Positions 46,440-57,332 of a stretch of DNA of 64,000 nucleotides are shown piece by piece. Below the pieces are notes generated by a model. It was not told where the DNA came from, did not search any database, and saw nothing but the letters and a program-made list of their open reading frames with translations. Both the position numbers and the translations under genes were made by a program. This stretch comes from Moniliophthora roreri. Its lineage: Eukaryota; Basidiomycota; Agaricomycetes; Agaricales; Marasmiaceae. How positions within the stretch are numbered: position 1 is the first letter of the stretch; each line of letters begins with the position of its first letter. The DNA lies in assembly GCA_001466705.2 (NCBI GenBank), contig LATX02000194.1, positions 124,001 through 188,000 of the forward strand, given 5' to 3'.

Positions 46440-47361
46440 ATGGGCGGAGCTGGTACGTGTTACTTGCCTTCTGTGATGTTTGCTATGTGCTCTAATGTTA
46501 ATTCCCTATCTCTTCTTTGCCTCTATTCGTCTCTCAACCTACGCATCAAATTTGCGACTTTGTCACTCACGACACTCGAACGACCACAAATACGCTGCGC
46601 TGGCTCCACACGTTCGCTTATTCTCAACGCTACTTGACATGAACCAGGCTGGTTGTTCTTGTTCGCCGTTCTTATGGCTGCAGCTTTACTGTTCTGCATG
46701 GTTTTCTTCGTGAGTCATCATTCCATTCTACATACCATACCTTATCATGTGCTGTCTGCACAAATTCATTCTGTTCCCATGCTGTTGACCCCCATGTTCG
46801 AGCGCTGACCAACGACGACAGATCATCATGTTTTCGGATTTGGAATGCGATTACATCAACCCCATAGACCTGTGCAACAAGCTCAATCAAGTCTGTACAC
46901 TCGTATTCTTCCTTCTTTCAACTATTTCTCACGTCCCGCAACCCCTTCGCTTAGTTCGTCCTTCCCGAAAACATCGCACACGCTTTCCTCACCTTGCTAT
47001 TCCTGATTTCTGGGCAATGGATGGCATTTTTGTTGAACGCGCCGCTTCTCGTTTTCAATGCCAACAAGTCAGTTCTGATACTCTCTTCCATATCAATCCT
47101 ATTTTACGTTACTGATCCCGTTCTTTCCTACTCTGCCTTCGACAATCAGGATACGAAACAAGAACCACATGTATGATGCTACCGAGATCTTCCGAACACT
47201 ACCTGGACACAAAAAGGAGAGTTTTATTAAGCTTGGGTTTTATCTACTTTCGTTCTTTTACTACCTCTACCGGTGCGTTGGCCTCGTTTAGCATTTCTCA
47301 ACCTGTCTGATATGTGGTTTCGTGAAGAATGATCGTCGCTCTGATTGCAGAGAGCGAGTAA
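46440..47361 (+). CDS. ERV14: Cornichon family cargo receptor
   Basis: ER membrane protein that loads transmembrane cargo into COPII vesicles. Six exons (46440-46452, 46648-46709, 46822-46890, 46955-47067, 47150-47272, 47328-47361) give 137 aa; yeast Erv14 has 138. Three membrane segments are visible: [20 protein letters not shown], the middle [20 protein letters not shown] and the C-terminal [20 protein letters not shown]. The family signatures [18 protein letters not shown] and the cytosolic [16 protein letters not shown], which contains the COPII-binding loop, are complete. The start exon is only 13 nt, so automated models often miss it. Loss of the homologue in yeast affects axial budding, but no link to the BUD4 gene 34 kb away is implied. 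Confidence 0.95.
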
Positions 47362-48525
47362 TGAATGACGATGATCTTTTTTCCAACGAACGAAATGGGT
47401 TGGGGATAGTAGGGATTGGAAGGGTCGTACTAATAAGCCCCAATGCTCTTGAAGCAGTGTATAGACACTGAATGGCAACAATACTTTCTATTTCCTCGAT
47501 TCAAAACTAGCTGTGACAATGTTTTGATTATGCTATCTTCCGTTCAAATCCATAAAAGGTTTTTTTAGAGTGCCACGAATCATGCAAGCGAATAGTGGAT
47601 GTACAAGTTGTCACTTCTATTGCAACGTATACCAACTACAGGCTGAGCAAACTGCATAAAGGTTGAAATGTACGAACCACCGACCCATCATCTCTCCAGA
47701 AAACAGGGAGACACGATATTGGGTGCTAAGACGTCCGGTTCTTCGGAACACGGTCTGACACTCGAACGACCGCCTATATTATTCCACTGAGCAGTGAAAC
47801 GAGCAGCCATGAGCAACAGGGGGAAAAAGATGACCGTGCCGCCGCACGACGTACCCAAATTTTCTGTTCAACTTTTTATAGCTTGCTGTTGAGGGCAGGT
47901 CAATTTCTGACTAATCAGAGGTATTACGTTAGCCTAGAATGTGGTATGGGACTCGCCGACTTGGAGCGTAGTATAACGTAGGCATTGACTCTAAGCCTCA
48001 TAATGCCTACAAGCCTCATTTGTAACTTCCTATAACGTCGACGTCCTGATAAATATATACAGTATATGAGTTGGTTATCGATTGGGGCGGCGCAACGGAT
48101 CGATCACAATGACCAAAAGTTTGCGCTCGACCGTGGTTACATCGATGGGATTCCAGGTGATTTCAGGAAAGATTGGTATTTCATTTGCAGTACTGCGAGG
48201 GGCTGGTGTAGCTCCTGGGCGACTTGGAGAAGGCTCGAGGCTCGAAGCTCGAAACTAGAGGTAAGTATGTAAGTTACCTCTTTTGGCAAGCAAGGGCAAA
48301 TTCCACCAAGTCCCTACTCTCAGCTGACGACCGCCACATGCAGCATTCCCGACGAGGTCTCGAGTAATAGAGTGGCCATCAGCTACTTTTCTTAGTCTGG
48401 ACAGCAACACAAGGTTCCGCCGAGGAGAGTATACCAACCACGCAAGCTCAATCAAGATAAGTCTCCTTTCCTTCCAATACAATCCCTCAAAAACCAGCCG
48501 ATTGAGATATCGACTCTTCCCCGTA
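47362..48525. other. Gene-free stretch of about 1.2 kb
   Basis: Between the 3' end of the cornichon gene and the start of the GlcNAc kinase gene. A plus-strand open frame at 48066-48272 has no support. No repeat or RNA gene recognised. Confidence 0.45.
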
Positions 48526-49644
48526 ATGTCTCTCTTTCTCTGCGTTGATTGCGGTGGCTCAAAGACCTCGGCCGTCATTTGTGATGCCGAGGGCAAGACA
48601 ATCGGAAGAAGTTATGGTGGACCATCCAACCTTGCCTACTTGGGGATTTCAGGCTTCATTAACGCTGTCCGAAATGCAGTTGCAGATGCATTGAAGACAT
48701 GCACCTCACCACCCTCCGTTGATCCTGTATCACTTCCACCTCCGCCGGAAATCAAGTTCGCGGCAGCTTGGTTAGGTGTTTCAGGAGTGGATTCGCCTTC
48801 AGCTGTAAATAGCATCTTGCAGCCTCTCTCGGATTTATTGGGTCTGCCCATAGGACCTCGGCTTTCAGTCGCAAACGACACTCATCTCCTAGCGGCACCC
48901 GTGCAGATGCACGACGACGTGTCGTGTGCCGTTACTGTCGTAGGGGGCACTGGTTCCATCACCGTCTCATTCAGGCAGAAGGCTGACCGGTCCTTGGAGG
49001 AGCTTGGACGAGTTGGGGGATGGGGCTGGATTCTTGGTGATGAAGGTGGAGGTTTCAGCGTTGGAAGGGAGGCTATCCGCGAGCTGCTCAGTCGAAAGGA
49101 CAGGGAGTCCGTGTGCAAGATTCGTGATACCCTTCCCAAGGAAGGATCTCTCGAAGATCGTGTACTGAAGCATTTCAGTGTCAAACACGTCATGGACGTG
49201 TTGAACGAGGTACATGCGAGGGATCCTGGGACAACAACTGCCGAAGCAGAGGCTAAGGCTTCCACTGTCGTCACACTGCCTCCACACCTAATGCTCTCAC
49301 GCGAAAAACGGCTTTCATCATTGTCACCATTGGTATTTGCTGCTGCATTCGAGAACAAAGACCCAGAGGCACTGGCAGTTCTCAAAAAGTGCGCTGGTAT
49401 GCTCGCTGAACAGATTGCCGTTCTAGTCGGTGAGAGCACCGAAGACAAGCCTGGATTAGTTCGCGCACAGGATAGCGTCATATCCTTTGGCGGCTCCTTG
49501 GTGGGGCTAGAGTTATATCGGAAGCTCGTACTGGATGACCTTGCCGCTAAAGGTCATGTCTTTCGTCATGTGGAGTTTGTAAACGATGCAGCTGCAGTGG
49601 GTGCCATCGGTTTAGCAGCTCGATACCGGAATGCCAGTGTATGA
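48526..49644 (+). CDS. N-acetylglucosamine kinase (BadF/BadG-type ASKHA ATPase)
   Basis: Phosphorylates GlcNAc taken up from chitin breakdown or recycled from glycans. Single exon of 372 aa; animal NAGK has about 344. ASKHA signatures: phosphate 1 LFLCVDCGGSKTSAVICDAE, GGPSNLAYLG, AWLGVSGVDSP, VANDTHLLAAPVQM, phosphate 2 AVTVVGGTGSITVSF, the GWGWILGDEGGGFSVG block and the adenosine motif ISFGGSLVGLELYRK. The absence of introns is unusual among its neighbours and may reflect an mRNA-derived history or simply intron loss. The in-frame TTG upstream at 48502 was not used because ATG at 48526 starts directly before the domain. Confidence 0.92.
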   Translation: MSLFLCVDCGGSKTSAVICDAEGKTIGRSYGGPSNLAYLGISGFINAVRNAVADALKTCTSPPSVDPVSLPPPPEIKFAAAWLGVSGVDSPSAVNSILQPLSDLLGLPIGPRLSVANDTHLLAAPVQMHDDVSCAVTVVGGTGSITVSFRQKADRSLEELGRVGGWGWILGDEGGGFSVGREAIRELLSRKDRESVCKIRDTLPKEGSLEDRVLKHFSVKHVMDVLNEVHARDPGTTTAEAEAKASTVVTLPPHLMLSREKRLSSLSPLVFAAAFENKDPEALAVLKKCAGMLAEQIAVLVGESTEDKPGLVRAQDSVISFGGSLVGLELYRKLVLDDLAAKGHVFRHVEFVNDAAAVGAIGLAARYRNASV

Positions 49645-49711
49645 TTGGGATAAATCCGCAAATGTTTCATGTACCAATACATATTGAATGAAAATATTTC
49701 TCCTCCGACAT

Positions 49712-50951
49712 CTACAGTTTACTATCCTTCATCTCGATGATCAAGTCTTTACCTTTACCTTCGGTGAGGAAGTCACGAAGGTTGGTAAGAGCTCGTACTT
49801 CCATCTTCCTCTGCGTATCTTGGTTTTCCGTGCCCATGTGCGGAAGTAAAGTCACATACGGGAATTCGAGGAGACGAGGATTGACTTCTGGTTCATTAGG
49901 GAACACATCAAGTCCAACGGAACCGAGCTAGGAAGGAGTTGATAAGCCAAGCGGGTTCTAACAAGGTTGATGGTGAACTTACATGGCCGTCCTCCAATGC
50001 ACGAATCATGGCTTCTTCATCAATAACTTTGCCTCTGGCCGTGTTGATGATGATTGCTCCCTTCTTCAACGTCCTAATCCACTTCTCACCAACCAATCCT
50101 ACAGTATCGTTTCTCAGGGGTACATGTACACTGAGTACATCTGCTTGCTTCAGCATCTCTTCCACATTCTCAAAGTACTCGCACCACTCTGGGGCATTGG
50201 TGACTTTGTGTCTCGAATGGTAGATGATGCGCATTGGGAACGCATGCGCGAATTCTGCGAGACGCATTCCGATCCCTCCCAGCCCAAGAATAGCAAGTGT
50301 ATGGCCAGTAAGGTCATAAGATCTATCAGCGATCTGAGGCTTCCACCTGCCGTCTCGAAGGGTTCGTTCAGCTATCGAGTAGTTGCGGAACGTGGATATG
50401 AGCAGATACAGAGCAGTTGTAGCGGAGGCATCATCGACAGCTCCTGGTGTGTTCGATACGAATATGCCTGTGAATGAAAATGATCGGAATATGCTAACCT
50501 TGCAGGCGCTAACGAGTAACGTCACCTTTGGCCTTGCAAGCTTGAACGTCAATCTGATCATATCCCGCCCCGTTATGTGCGATCCATTTAAGTGATGGAG
50601 GAAATCCAGCCACCAACTCCTTATCGAAAAATCCGATCTTTGATGCTGATGTATTGTCTCTAAACATGCCGACCACTCCTTCGTACTTCCCACCGGGTGC
50701 TAAGTTTTTGAGGAATTCAGCGCGGTCGGTAGAGTCATCATAAGTCTATTTGTGGTAAAGGGAGAAGACTGAGCATATATGACATGTATCAAGGGTAAAG
50801 ACGCACCAGAATTTCTGCATGATCGCCCAGAAGTTGCTTTGCATCTTCCCCAGCCCAAACGAGAGTCCCTGGTCATTTTATGATAACTAATAAAGGTTTA
50901 AGGTATCGAGATTGATTAGCACTTACCGACAATCAAGATTCGAGGAGCCAT
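49712..50951 (-). CDS. D-isomer-specific 2-hydroxyacid dehydrogenase
   Basis: NAD(P)H-dependent reductase, probably glyoxylate/hydroxypyruvate reductase-like (GOR1 type). Five exons (50951-50927, 50868-50807, 50745-50526, 50467-49983, 49927-49712) give 335 aa. Motifs in order: LKWIAHNGAGYDQIDVQAC, GIFVSNTPGAVDDASATTAL, YDLTGHTLAILGLGGIGMRL with the GxGxxG nucleotide site, VHVPLRNDTVGLVG, KKGAIIINTARGKVIDEEAM with the substrate-binding Arg, LDVFPNEPEV with catalytic Glu, and VTLLPHMGTENQDTQRKMEV with the catalytic His. Its 3' end is 67 bp from that of the convergent GlcNAc kinase gene. Confidence 0.92.
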
Positions 50952-51308
50952 AACGAATGGTATCGTCGTATCTCGTACGCGTCATGTAAAGGCCTCCTCG
51001 AGGTCCGGAGTTTCGGTCCGAAGTAGATGGCGAGAGGCGGAAAATCTTTCCGTCCGTCCGTCGTGCACTATGTTCTTGTACAGACAGATGGCGGAAGGAT
51101 AAAGCGTAGAACTACAATGATTATTGCAGCGATGACGCATCCATCTCAGACCTCGAGCAGATCATGAATCGATTAAGTCATAATTCTAGTCTACCGTGCG
51201 TCCTAGTCTATCGTAAGGATTCTCAGAAAGTACAATGTTCGGCTGTTCGGACCTGAGGCCTGAACAATGACCAGCTGGATAAAGATATCAAATTGCAAGA
51301 GATGGATT
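50952..51308. other. Intergenic region
   Basis: Promoter of the dehydrogenase gene and 3' region of the GT49 gene. No element recognised. Confidence 0.4.
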
Positions 51309-53026
51309 TCAGTTCCCGTCCGATGTTCTGATTATCTGGAAAGATTGGTGAGGGCCAGGCAACCAAAGGAGAACCAATCGACATACCTCCGCTGTTATTG
51401 CTGAAATACCCTTGATTCTTTTACATTCGGTGAGCAAGTTCTTTCCTCTTTCCGTGTGAAGGTAGCCTAGATCGTGGAACTGTTTCATGTAACTGGGAAT
51501 AAAGAGATGATAACTGTCAGTAGCGTTCACAAATCTATACGATTACTTACCGAAAACAGGTCTCCTCCTTGAATTCAGTGTAGACCTTCTTGTTAAACTT
51601 CCTCTGTCACACCATTCTTTGTGAGTCCAGGAATGTGATGAGTATAAGTCAACATACCTCGCTTTTACGAATCTTCTCTTCATACAAATGGTTTTGATGG
51701 ATGATAAAATGGTCTGCTATGACATAGAAAGACGTCCCATAAAGGTACAACTCGAAGAGACACGCCGCCTTGTTACCACCATATCCAATAAACCGCTCGT
51801 CGCACCTAATTGCCCAATGAGAGAGAGGACGGAATTTCGAAGGAGAACACATACCATGGTGGTCCCTCTTTCTTAAAAACCACGTAAGGTTCGTAGGACG
51901 GTTGATATTCTGTGACCTTGTAAACTTCTCCAGGACTTGCAGCATAGTATCTCGAGTAGTTCGTGCTATTATGCCCCCCATCCCAAGTAGCATGAAACAT
52001 CGAGATCTTCTGTTCTTTGACATGCGATACTAGCGTCTATGTTGGAATAGTTAACACACGCTTGTATCAAGAAGCGCGAAATACGAGCCTGTTTATCTCT
52101 CGGAAAATTTTCGTAGTCCACACCCTCCTCATGCTCCAGATATTCGAACGCTGGAATAACAAACGCTGAGTAGCCCTCCCTCAACATCTTCATGGTATCG
52201 CTGTTCTCTCTTATCGCCTTTCGGAAGTCGGTACAGAGATAGAAGTCTATATCGAGCATCATGACATAGTCCGTACGAGCAAAGAAACGAGCAATGTTGC
52301 GCCATGTGTTAAATTGACGGTCAAAGAAGTCTATGACGAGATGAACGTCCACTTTTTGCGCTATGAGTGGAGAAGAAGTGTATAAAGCGTGCAGCGAGTC
52401 GAGGAAGTCGTAGACATGTGAGGTGCTGTTTCTCACATGGATAGTGACGGATATTGGACCTGAAAGAGCGGCAATGATTTTCAACGCTTTCTGAGTCTAT
52501 AAAAGAGGAGAGAGAGAGAAAAGAAGAAGAGGGAGGGAGAGAGAGAGAGAGAGAGAGACCTGCAAATACCTTCGTACTGTTTCAACAGTCGTTCAAAGAC
52601 ATGAAGACGATTGCTTGTAATTTGAGTTATCACCGTGATGTCTTCGGTATCGAAGCGTCCAACTGCGCGATAGAAGAATGGGATAATTTTGCTAGGATGC
52701 ATAGAGTTCGAGAAAGCTTTCGATAAGAACAAGTTTTCGGGCATGCTGAATGGTCGATGTGAGGAATCTGCATCCCAGTAGACGGATGAACTACGTTCAT
52801 TGAGTGATTGCAAATGTTGGTGGATATCCTTCGGGGTATTGCTTGTTTCCATTGAGAAGTGAACGTCGTTCGCGATGGGCGAGCCGATGGAATTGACAAA
52901 AAGCGAAAGCCAAGCATGTAGGGGTGGCACCAGGAAGTAGTTAGTGGTGAAGAGAATTGCGAGACAGGCATAGAGCGTTGCAAAAAGATGGACTACTCCA
53001 GTAATGTGGACGGTTGTAGTCGCCAT
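51309..53026 (-). CDS. LARGE-like glycosyltransferase (GT49)
   Basis: Type II Golgi glycosyltransferase of the LARGE/B4GAT1 group. Seven exons (53026-52570, 52459-52089, 52036-51855, 51805-51658, 51603-51551, 51513-51387, 51335-51309) give 454 aa. A signal anchor lies at about residues 8-33 (VHLFATLYACLAILFTTNYF). Then come ITVITQITSNRLHVFERLLK, GPISVTIHVRNSTSHVYDFL, the DXD site YVMMLDIDFYLCTDFRKAI, VIPAFEYLEHEEGVDYENFP, FHATWDGGHNSTNYSRYYA, YEPYVVFKKEGPPWCDERF, GYGGNKAACLFELYLYG and IHQNHLYEEK. The second intron must start with GC (CAG|GCTCGT) to join the conserved blocks. In animals such enzymes add glucuronic acid or xylose to dystroglycan glycans; fungi lack dystroglycan, so the acceptor is unknown. 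Confidence 0.85.
52502..52558 (+). repeat. Purine-rich (GA)n tract inside the first GT49 intron
   Basis: Runs of GA and GGA on the plus strand, hence a CT-rich tract near the branch/acceptor side of the 110-nt intron in the gene. It may act as an extended polypyrimidine tract. Repeat length is likely variable between strains. Confidence 0.7.
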
Positions 53027-53165
53027 AGGCAGTGCAGGAAGATGAACTAAGGCAAGTTGGTCGACGCGGGTTTGCCGAACTTCGGTCACTACGTTTTGCT
53101 GTAACAAACATAAGGGTATCTAATTCCACTGGATATACGATAGGTAATATACATGTCTATGAATC

Positions 53166-55191
53166 TCACGTTGGAGGTACTCTGGTAGGTAACGTCCATC
53201 TAAAGACCTGGTTAGGCCACTCCTTTGGACCCACATCCGCTAACTTGTCCTTCCCGGTATCCAATACAACTTGGTCAATATATTTCTCCAATAGTCCCAT
53301 GTCTGAGAGTGTGAAACCACGGTACTCCTCATCTCTATCATCCTCGTCGCTGGATTCAGAATCAGAGGATGACGATGAGACCACAGAGCGAGGGCGGTTC
53401 AACACAGGATCAAAGTACAAAACTTCTAATGTCTTGATCGGTGAGCCTCGCCGTCGACGATGTTTAGCGAGTGAGCTGATGAATAGGGTGGGTATGTGGG
53501 GATTATCTTCAATACGAATATGCGAAAGACGAGGGCAAATTAGAACGTCCTCTACTTCGGTTTTCTTCTTCTTGGCGTTCGATGAAGACGCTACCGATTC
53601 CTCCTTGTCCATGCCCTTGCCATGAGTTGTAACCTTCTCCTTTTTTGGGCGAAGGACGCCTAGTACTGCCCTTGTCACAATCGGACAATGTCTCGCCAAA
53701 ATGGTCAGCTTCTCCAATCGCTCCATCCTCCGGAAGAATACGCTCCACATCTCACCCGTCACCCTCTCTGGATATGAGAAACAATCTCTCAACTGCAATT
53801 TTTCCACGTTCTCCAATGGTAGTTTTTCCACAAGCGGCTGCATTTCCTGCACAGTGTAAAACCCCCATAGATACAGTGTTTCATTCAGGACAGCGACAAA
53901 AGGACATTCACCTTGCGCCCATGTATCGGGCATGCGTGTGATCCAAATTTCACGAAGGTTGAGAAGAGGACGGATGTGCGTGAGGTCGGTGGGGAGGAAG
54001 GATGCAAGTGTAGCGTCTGCGTCTACGTCTGAGCCGGTGCCCGTGGGAAATCGCTGTCCCCACAAAAAAATTTGAGTTGTGGACGGCATGGATAGGTGCG
54101 ACAAAAATCTTGCAATCATCGGTGATGAAGGCCAATCACCTAAGCTGAGTTCCCTCAACCTTGGGAGCTCTATGACCCGATTCGAGGGACTCACAGCAGG
54201 AAAATCGTCTACATCCAATCTCGCTGGCCCAGCGCGTACCAGAGCGAGCTCCTCAAGCCCTGGCGAAGATTCCAGAAAGTCGAGAAATTGGGATGTAGTG
54301 GGACGACTCGTTGCGGTGGCATCCCACTGGTCGAACAGACAACAGTGTGTCAGATTCGTAAAGTATGTGGTGGGCCACGATGTGAAATGTTCGAGTGTCA
54401 ACTGCCGAAGCTTGGGCATATCATCATTGAATATCGAAGGTAGAACACCACCGACAACATCTCTTCCTTTGGTCACGATACTCAAACTGACCAAATCTGG
54501 GGCAGGTTCTTTGAGGGAACCGTATATAGGTGTGGGGTCAAACCAGCCGTCTGTGTTTATATGAAATTGTCTGAAGCGGGGTATATGTGGGATGAGAGCG
54601 TCGACCAGTTCTGGTTGGATGGGTTTGAATTCCGGACCTGTTATACTGAGAAACACATCGACAGGCGCACCCCGAGAACGCTTCAGACAGACCTGCGGAT
54701 TGACACCTCCTCTGAGGTTATCTATGGTCCCCCACAGTGCCGGACATCGAGCAGCCACACCTCTCCATAATCGGCAGACGTGAAGTATGGCCAGCCAGGA
54801 ATGATTATCAAAGAAACGAATCCCACCACGAACGAGGGGTAGAAAGGACGGGAGGTGCTGTTTCGAAAGCAGAAAGATGTCGGAAAGGAGTTCTGGGGGA
54901 AGCCGGTTGACTGGTTGGAGAGAATTTCGAAGACCACGAAGTACGGACGCAGCGATTTGAAGTTTGCGTTCTATTTCATCGAGCTATGCCATATGCCATT
55001 TGAAATCAGCGAACGAAACAAATACTCCCCACATGAAAATACCTCTGCAATAGAAATCCTACGAAAAGTCAGCATTGCACGAGGCTTGGGGTTCAGAACA
55101 CTCACTTCTCTTGGTTTCCCTTTGAATTGGCAAGCAACGCCTTCATTAACGTATTGACTAGCTGGTGGAGACTGAGCTTTACGCCTGCCAT
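53166..55191 (-). CDS. F-box protein with LRR-like region
   Basis: Predicted SCF substrate receptor of 639 aa from three exons (55191-55106, 55058-55043, 54983-53166). The spliced N-terminus gives a helical lead ELDEIERKLQIAASVLRGLR and NSLQPVNRLPPELLSDIFLL, the classic mushroom F-box start, then WLAILHVCRLWRGVAARCPALW. Leucine-rich repeats follow (LRQLTLEHFTSWP, LPRLRELSLGDWPSSPMI, LLNLREIWITRMPDTW, LEKLTILARHCPIV). The C-terminal third contains an acidic Ser/Asp stretch (SSSSSDSESSDEDDRDEEY). The 16-nt second exon (55043-55058) is required to keep frame between the first exon and the F-box. The gene appears intact, while the copy starting 330 bp away on the other strand is broken. Confidence 0.75.
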
Positions 55192-55518
55192 TCCTTAACC
55201 GCTACCTTGGGGCTATGGAGGATGATGGGAGTATTAGAGCAAGAAACCCGAATAAATTGCGGCGTTGCGCCCATCTAAGCATGACGGCGGCGGTGCTTGA
55301 ATGACACGCGACTTTTTTTGTGTCGGTTGTGATACAAATAGACGCTCAGTAAAGCGCCCTGGTAGTTGCCCCGTCATCTGGCAGTCAAAGGCTAGGTCAG
55401 AGCCTCCAGAATCATCCTCCCGAGCTGTGAGGTGAGTTGGCACATTTTTTGCCCCAACGATGGACATGCTGTCTTACTATTTCTGACTTACTGTATAAAG
55501 TATCAATATATCAATGGC

Positions 55519-56800
55519 TAATTCTCTCAGAACTTCGCTGTTCCAACCAAGACCTTAATGCATGCGCACTCGTTTATCGTGCATGGGTTTCTACATGCCG
55601 TTCCATGCTCTTCAACGGCTGTATTAGCTTTTACACTTCCACACCAGCTCTCGTCAAACGATTCACTGGCCTTTGTAACAGTCACCTGGAGACTTTTTCG
55701 ACAGCCGACATCCGTGAACTCTCGATTATTCAAAGTCATTCCAAGGCGACCAGACAGCCCATTCTCAAAACTTTATTAAAGTTGCAGTCCCAGATCGTGT
55801 ACGAACTCTTTCGTCGGTGTTACCGAAGTTAAGTCGGGTGCAGTTAATGTCCTTGAATGGATCTTACAAGCCTTGGAGTGCGAGATCTGTTGCCGTCACG
55901 ACTCACACACGGCTGGAAAGTGTACAGCATTTGTATTTGGAGGGGTTCCAGCTTAGCCGCGGTGGACTCATGGTGCTGATGCAGCATTTTCCGCAGTTAC
56001 GTTCCCTTCAGCTGGGGTCTTCCTGTTCTGCACCAAAATCTGAATGGAATCTCGCTCTGCCTTTCCACGGCAACCTTACCGAAGTCTGCACCGTTCACAT
56101 GTATGATGTGACTCTCATCGGCTTCCTGGTGCCTTGTCGCACCTTGACTACCCGCTTTTCTGTTCTGACACAGAGGCGTGGCTCAAAACCGTGAATCAGT
56201 TGCTCCTGTCTGCTGGTACGTCCCTAGAGGAGTTTGAATTCAAGTTCAGCTCTCGCTGTGACCTGATCCTATCGGTGGACGTTACACTCACGGTGAGTCA
56301 TTTAGTACCATCGCTAGTTGATGCAACCCTTTACTTAATACGGAACTTCTAGACCTATACATGAGTGGTACTGACCTCAGGTCTAATACGTGCCTCCTCA
56401 GAATTTTCCTCGGTTTCTCTGCTCATCCCGATTACGTTCTATTCTTTCTTGACCGTCTATCTGCCCAGGTGAGAAGCGCAGAGCCTTCTGTGGATTTTGA
56501 AGCGCCCTCTACTGGAAGCACTCAAGATAGACTGGAACCAGTTAGATAACATCCTTCAGCGGCATTTCTTCTCGGCACTGCATTTCTCTGCTGTTTTGAT
56601 CAGGAAGATGTGTCAGAACAACCTAAGCTGTGGACATATGATGCACCAGACAAGGACTCTGCAGCTGAAACCGACCTGCAGATGGAAATTCGTGAGCTTC
56701 AGATGCGTCTCCCTAGATGCCACGAACGATGCCTGCTACTTCCAGAAGTGAGATACGTGTTCATTGGACCATCTTCTACGTAAGGACCCCGTTCTTTTTG
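55519..56800 (+). pseudogene. Broken F-box/LRR-like gene
   Basis: After an acceptor near 55530 the frame reads LRCSNQDLNACALVYRAW, TCRSMLFNGCISFY and RELSIIQIPDRVRTLSSVLP (spliced with a 54-nt intron), then LPKLSRVQLMSLNGS and HLYLEGFQLSRGGLMVLMQH, all typical of mushroom F-box/LRR proteins. Near 56128 the natural continuation (GALSHLDYPLFCSDTEAWL) is in another frame. No GT-AG intron joins them; one missing base would. A second unresolved frame change follows the intron near 56295-56350. Later parts (LRIFLGFSAHPDYVLFF, LDNILQRHFFSAL, MRLPRCHERCLLLPEVRY) remain recognisable. No clear start codon or first exon is present. A sequencing error cannot be excluded. Confidence 0.55.
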
Positions 56801-57332
56801 ACGAAATGAAAGTAGCTTCAATGTTCAAGGCCGCCACTACTACTAGTCTCGCAATACCAGCAGACAACAGTTAGTCGGAGGCACGAGACACCTGTCCAGA
56901 CAATAGCTAAGGCACTAAAACGAGCTCTGAAAACTGTTGTAGGCAGCAGCACGGCCAAGTTGGCCCCGGTACGTGCTCGATGACTTCACTGTATCTTGAC
57001 TGTACCTTATTGTAGCATTCTGAATTGATATGGTTGGTGGCACCGTAATATGTACTTGATTTGGGCACTATAGGACTGCTTGCTTCGTATATCGACCAGT
57101 GACAGGTCTGGGGCACCCTTTTATATTTATGTACTAATGTAGTGCAAACGCCGCAGCGGCGCGCAGGCTGTTACTTACCATATGTCTTGGTCACCTGAGG
57201 ATTCTCAACGTTAACCATGAGGCAGCCTCGAGGGCTACCGTCAACTTTGCATCCAAAGCCAAAACCGTGGCTTAAACCGCTTCCTATCCCGCAGCTACCA
57301 TTATCTTCATCTTTCGCGTCGGCAAGCAGGTC
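56801..57332. other. Intergenic region upstream of coiled-coil protein B
   Basis: No gene recognised. A 78-codon minus-strand open frame with a good splice donor overlaps its right end and the first exon of protein B; it is treated as a shadow. Confidence 0.4.

Noticed and set aside
48066..48272. Plus-strand open frame upstream of the GlcNAc kinase
   Set aside because: No domain, no splice continuation, low-complexity end.
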